A stretch of DNA of 64,000 bases, taken from NCBI GenBank assembly GCA_003254925.1, contig QANZ01010003.1, positions 62,001-126,000 of the forward strand, given 5' to 3'. Positions 59,651 to 64,000 of the stretch are shown here, piece after piece. Position numbers and translations under genes: made by a program. The notes under the pieces are model-generated. The model made no database searches and had not been told where the DNA came from. It saw nothing but the letters and a program-made list of their open reading frames with translations. Numbering within the stretch: position 1 is the first letter of the stretch; every line of letters begins with the position of its first letter. Origin of the DNA: Chamaecrista fasciculata. Lineage: Eukaryota; Streptophyta; Magnoliopsida; Fabales; Fabaceae.

Positions 59651-60160
59651 AAGGCTTTATTGCATGCAGAGGGCATATTCTACACTTTTTAACATAAAAA
59701 AGATAGTACTCCCTCCGTTCCTATATATCTGATGTTTAAGGTAAATACACACAGACCAAGAAAATGATTAGCTCACCTAGAATGAAGACAAAAATGAGGT
59801 AAAAAGACTAAACTATCCCTATTAAATTACTTGGAAAATGTTTATTCATTTATGACTCTATTATATTTAATAGGGATAGAATGATAAAAGAATAATTAAT
59901 GTTCTCTTGAAGTTATAAAACATCAGATATTTTAGAATAAAAAAAGTTCTCCAGAAAAGCAGATATTCAAGAACGGAGAGAGTAATATATATTTTTCCAT
60001 GGATGGTCCAAGGTCCAAAATATAAATGGCAGGCACAGTATTTTAGTGGCTTTATTGCATGCAGAGGGCATATTCCACACTTTTTAACATAAAAAAGATA
60101 GTAATATACCTTTTTCCATGGATGGTCCATGGTCCAAAATATAAATTGCAGGCACACTAT
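59651..60160. repeat. ~115-bp tandem duplication, first copy split by a MITE
   Basis: GGCTTTATTGCATGCAGAGG starts at 59651 and again at 60047. Both copies run through ACATAAAAAAGATAGTA and a CCATGGATGGTCCA block to GCAGGCACA. The first is interrupted by the Stowaway MITE at 59709-59982. Confidence 0.85.
59709..59982. mobile_element. Stowaway-like (Tc1/mariner) MITE
   Basis: Ends CTCCCTCCGTTCCTATATAT and GAACGGAGAGAG with internal mirrored CATCAGAT blocks; TA target duplication (59707-59708, 59983-59984). The second tandem copy keeps the uninterrupted site GATAGTAATATA, so insertion is proven within the window. Confidence 0.9.
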
Positions 60161-61415
60161 TTTAATTTAGTTCTCATGCACAGTAACCAATGCAATTTTA
60201 TAACCCAATTTCCATTTGTTTCTATCCTCATAAGTCAAACTCATTTTATTCTCCACCTACTCAATTATATTTCACCTACCCTTTTGTTCTCTAACAATTT
60301 ATTGTCCAACGGTCCATTTTTTTCTTTATAAACTAACTAATTTCACCATTCACTAACAAACACAGTAAAAATCACTCAAAAGAGACATGAATTTTTTCTC
60401 TTCTTACTCTTGAAGCTTTGGATCATTTCCTCTTTTTAAACTTGGATCATCATTTTATTAAGGTAAGTAATTTTATTTTGTGATTATTACTTAATAAATA
60501 TATTGTTGCATCTTCCAAAAAGATAATTGATTTTTTGTCATTTTTATTAATTTTATTAATTTTCGGGTTTCCCTTTTTTAGATTTTTTTGTCATATTAAA
60601 TTAATTTGGTTGCATTATTGTAATTAAATAATGAATGTTGTTTAAATTGTTGTATTAATTATAGTGTGTAGATTAATACATTATTGCAACTTGCAAAAAA
60701 TATTTAATAGAATTTTTTGCTTATAATTTTTTATTATATTAAATTAATTTTGTTTCATTGTTATAATTTATTAAAACTAATATTAAACTCTGTTTAGATT
60801 TGAAAATACATAATAGTTTGAAAATAATTTTGGGTCTAATATTTATAGAATTTAATTTGTTTGAATAGGAATGTGAGATAGGAAAATTTCTTTACACATT
60901 CTCTCATCAAGTTTGGAATCAAGGTTAGTAAAATGTAATTATTAATCATTTATAGGTTACGTAATTTATTTTTTTAATTTATTTATTATTATTATTTCAT
61001 TCATATTGTAATTATAATTTTATAGTTCGATATGAATTATCTCATAGTCAACTTAATTAGTTGAGTTATTTATTTTACTTATTATTTTTATACTAATTAT
61101 TAAATATTTTATAAAATTTATTAAGTATTTTATTTTTTAATATTATTGCTAAAGTTTTGTGGTTAATGTTATTATTATAATATAATCATTGAAATTGTTA
61201 CTAAATATTTAATATTGTTTTTCTAATTTTTTTAGTCATTTGAGTGATTTGTTTTTGTTGAGTTACTTATTTAAATGTATTATTGTTGTTAATTATTTGA
61301 TTTTGTTAAAATCATATTTGTTAAATCATTATATGTTATAATCATATTTGTCAAAATTAATTAGATGGAATGAATGGATAAATAAATTGTTAATTGTTAT
61401 TTTGTTGTAGTTTTA
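60161..61415. other. Possible 5' UTR region of the MURA-like gene
   Basis: AT-rich. Two exon-like stretches end in good donors (TTATTAAG|GTAAGT near 60462 and GGAATCAAG|GTTAGT near 60925), and an acceptor TTGTTGTAG lies just before the coding start. These suggest introns in a 5' UTR. No Mutator inverted repeat was found upstream. Confidence 0.35.
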
Positions 61416-62216
61416 ATGGCAAATCATATTCGTGCTACAATATATAGTGGGGGAGTCATTCAGAACACAGATCAAGGAGTTACATTTTCTTGCCCACAAC
61501 CGAGACCTATAAAATTTAATATAAATATAAATTATGAAGCATTGAGAGGAATAATTAGTCAGAGGCTTAAATTACCTCAAAATGAAGTGGTGTCACAAAT
61601 TGTGTTTAGGGCACCTTCATTATTAAGGGGCAAATTGTGTTTAGGGTTTAAATTACCTATAAAATTTAATATAAATATAAATTATGAAGCATTGAGAGGA
61701 ATGATTAGTCAGAGGCTTAAATTACCTCAAAATGAAGTGGTGTCACAAATTGTGTTTAGGGCACCTTCATTATTGAGTCCTCCATATTATATTCCTCTAT
61801 ACGTAGAAGATGATGATAGTTTAAATTGCATGATTGACTACTATAAAGATGTTCGAGACCAGTTTGGATTCATAGAGCTATACGTGAATACTAAAATTGT
61901 TGGCTTCAACCTTAATACAACCACTGAGGAGGGACAATGCTCAGTTCCTCAGTCAATGTACGATGAGGGAAGTTTTCAACAGACTCAACATACAAATATG
62001 GTTTATGAACATCAGAATTTCTCGAGCTCGTCACAACAACTAGCTATGACAGGCGGATTTAATCTAAATGAGGTTCCTTTTGTTGATCCAGCTGCTGATG
62101 GTGCAAATGACGACGATGATTTTGTGGAAGAAAATGTTCATGCAGGTGTTGATTTCGTGGAACCTGCTGATGTTCCTGAGTTTTTTTCCCAACCTAAATA
62201 TTTTTCTATCTCACAT
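61416..62216 (+). pseudogene. Truncated MURA-like (MuDR) transposase N-terminus
   Basis: About 267 codons, beginning MANHIRATIYSGGVIQNTD and GVTFSCPQPRP, then a PB1-like block (IKFNININYEALRGIISQRL to VVSQIVFRAP), PLYVEDDDSLNCMIDYY and FIELYV. An acidic linker follows. This is the N-terminal part of plant MuDR transposases. The PB1-like block occurs twice in frame: 61506-61625 and 61656-61775, 50 codons apart. The frame is ended by a MITE at 62217, and no catalytic DDE or zinc-knuckle part follows. Host-domesticated MURA-like proteins exist, but truncation argues against function. Confidence 0.65.
61506..61775 (+). repeat. In-frame 150-bp internal duplication
   Basis: CCTATAAAATTTAATATAAA starts at 61506 and 61656. 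The copies are almost identical for 120 bp (one residue change I/M). The 30-bp spacer is built from words of the unit (CAAATTGTGTTTAGGG, TTAAATTA), so slippage or template switching is likely. Confidence 0.9.
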
Positions 62217-62634
62217 CCAGGGTAAGCAACCCAACCTGCCAACCCGAGCCTGCAAAAATCAACCCAACCCCCAGTTACAGGCTGAGTAAGTTCAGGTTCG
62301 CAGGTTGGATTGGATTCAAAGTTTTTAACCGGCACACTTGCGAGTTGGGTTGTGGGTTTGTAGTTTCTCAACCCAATCTAACCCGATCGCAAGCCCGCAT
62401 ATAATTTTTATAAAAAAAATTATAATAATATTTTTTGTTATAAAAATTATAATAAAAAAATTACAAACTTAACTCGCGGGTTTAACTCAATTCAACCTGC
62501 AACTTTGTAAGTTGGGTTGGTTCGGGTTGAGTTTTAAAAAATATAAAACTCAACTCAATCTAACTCAAAAATTGATGTGTAGGTTGAGTTGAGATTTTTT
62601 TCAAACCCAATCCAATCGAGCCCATGCTCACCCC
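62217..62634. mobile_element. MITE interrupting the MURA-like frame
   Basis: Left end GGGTAAGCAACCCAACCTG, right end CCCATGCTCACCCCC, an imperfect inverted pair rich in 'caacccaacc' and 'gggttgag' motifs. Short direct repeats CACAT flank it (62212-62216, 62635-62639). The end sequence resembles hAT MITEs, but the 8-bp duplication expected for hAT is not clear. Confidence 0.55.
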
Positions 62635-63192
62635 CACATTGGCTTCTCTGCCACATTTCATTTTATAAAAATTAAAAAGTCATTTCGCTTAAAGGTAAAA
62701 GCTTCTCACTAATGCCAAAGAGACCCTTTCATAGATAATTAAACCCATTTAATGCGTTGGTAGACCAAAATCCTAGGTCCCACACTCCTAGTCTTATGGT
62801 CCCATATATTCTTTGAAAAAAGTCACTGAAATGGTCTCATCAAAATTTCATAGTAGTAACTAGTAATAGCTTCCATCCGTAATTAGTTACCTCTACTTCA
62901 CGCCTTAATACACACTACGTTCGTTTACTTTCGTTAGGATTAAGATTGAAAAACTTAATTAAAGACTAAAGAGTAAAGCATTTAATCATATTGTGAGGTG
63001 AAGACTTATTTCACGCCAAATTGATCACAACAAAATTGACGTTTATTAAACCATTAATGAGAAAATGTAAATAATTATGCACCATTATTTTGGGAAGAGG
63101 ATCCTCAGCTGTACCAATAGCCGTGCTGTCCATGCTGTACCGAACATCCAAGCCATCCAACATATCTATTGCTTGCAAATTAGCCACGTCAC
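62635..63192. other. Spacer before the terminal foldback
   Basis: No gene. GGAAGAGGATCCTCAGCTGT at about 63094 resembles MULE ends seen in other legumes, so the foldback may really begin near here. Confidence 0.35.
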
Positions 63193-64000
63193 TCCAACCA
63201 CATGAACTCTAAATTCACTGGATCCTTGTGCGATGCTTATAAGGCTCTGGTGGGGTTGCTTTGTGATTTTAAAAAGTTGGGGTGGAGGAAAAGCAATTAT
63301 GGCATAAGGGTTCAGAGGTTAAAATTATTTTTTACCCCCAAAAAATAAAATTATTACAAAATAGTCCCCGAAAACAAAAATTAAAAATAAATTTCCTCAA
63401 CAAAATTTATATCGTTTGATTCATTGTGAAGAGTAAGTTCCAAATAAAAAATTTATTTTTAAAAATAAAATCTATATCTATTATCATTTCTTATTTGAAA
63501 GAAATGATATAGTGAATCTAAGAAATGATATAGTGAATCTAAAAAGTGAATAAAATCTATATTAAATTTAATAGTTTGTCCAAAATTAGATTATATAGTG
63601 AATCTAAAATTCACTGAGTTTGTTATTAAATTTTGAGAGCAAACAAAGCTAAAAAGTTCATTGATGTTTATCTTGACATTGTAATGAAATTCTTTCAAAC
63701 AAGAAACGATAATAGATACATATTTTATTTTTAAAAATAAATTTTTTATTTGGAACCTACTCTTCACAACGAATCAAACGATATAAATTTTGTTGAATTT
63801 TTTTTTTAATTTTTATGTTTTTGAGGACTATTTTGTAATAATTTTATTTTTTGGGGGTAAAAAAATAATTTTAACCTCTGAACCCTTATGCCAGAATTGT
63901 TTTTCCTCCACCCAAACTTTTTAAAATCACAAAGCAACCCCACCAGAGCCTTATAAGCATCGCACGAGGATCCAGTGAATTTGGAATTCATGTGGTTGGA
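63193..64000. mobile_element. Long foldback/MULE-like element, right end outside the window
   Basis: 63193-63530 is repeated in reverse at about 63660-64000. Mirrored phrases include TCCAACCACATGAA / TTCATGTGGTTGGA and GGATCCTTGTGCGATGCTTA with its near-complement. Arms are over 300 bp around a ~130 bp centre near 63600. No coding capacity; the window ends inside the right arm. Confidence 0.7.

Overview
This is plant nuclear DNA, almost certainly from a dicot and probably a papilionoid legume. The genes have many introns, spacers are AT-rich, and MULE, hAT, Helitron, Stowaway, Tourist, SINE and LTR insertions are dense. The C-terminus of the PPR protein reads like legume orthologues of Arabidopsis At3g06920. 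A Lotus-type genome is a guess only.

Layout. 1-492 is the right end of a Mutator-like element that starts outside the window. 2208-8059 (+) is a seven-exon SIEL/INTS7-like ARM-repeat gene. 10042-12613 (-) is a four-exon QRT3-like pectin-degrading enzyme gene (copy A). 12.6-18.5 kb is spacer holding a 1.9 kb MULE with a solo LTR nested inside it and a poly(A)-tailed retrocopy. 18571-18654 is tRNA-Leu(CAA). 23486-26353 (+) is a P-class PPR gene. 27647-29682 is a Pack-MULE carrying a receptor-kinase (RKF3-like) fragment. 35016-39054 (+) is QRT3-like copy B. 40.2-47.9 kb is QRT3-like copy C, broken in exon 2 by a Ty3/gypsy-type LTR element. 48673-51409 (-) is a small RRM protein gene. 53833-58179 (+) is a 17-exon beta-galactosidase (BGAL7/15 type). 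61416-62216 is a truncated MURA-like transposase start, cut by a MITE. The last 800 bp are the start of another long foldback.

Togetherness. Two host functions act on pectin or wall polysaccharide: three QRT3-like genes and one GH35 beta-galactosidase. They lie within 48 kb but look like neighbours rather than a pathway cluster. The QRT3-like genes are a small family: B and C are direct neighbours and share an intron pattern that differs from A. The remaining genes (SIEL-like, PPR, RRM, tRNA) are unrelated housekeeping or organelle-RNA genes.

Assembly caution. Six isolated single n characters seem mostly to mark contig joins. The join at 43871 is followed by an exact 815-bp repeat of sequence already present at 40242-41056, so the QRT3-C locus as printed is probably not the real arrangement. 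All exon boundaries below were read by eye from GT/AG sites, frame continuity and family similarity; no alignment or expression data were available.
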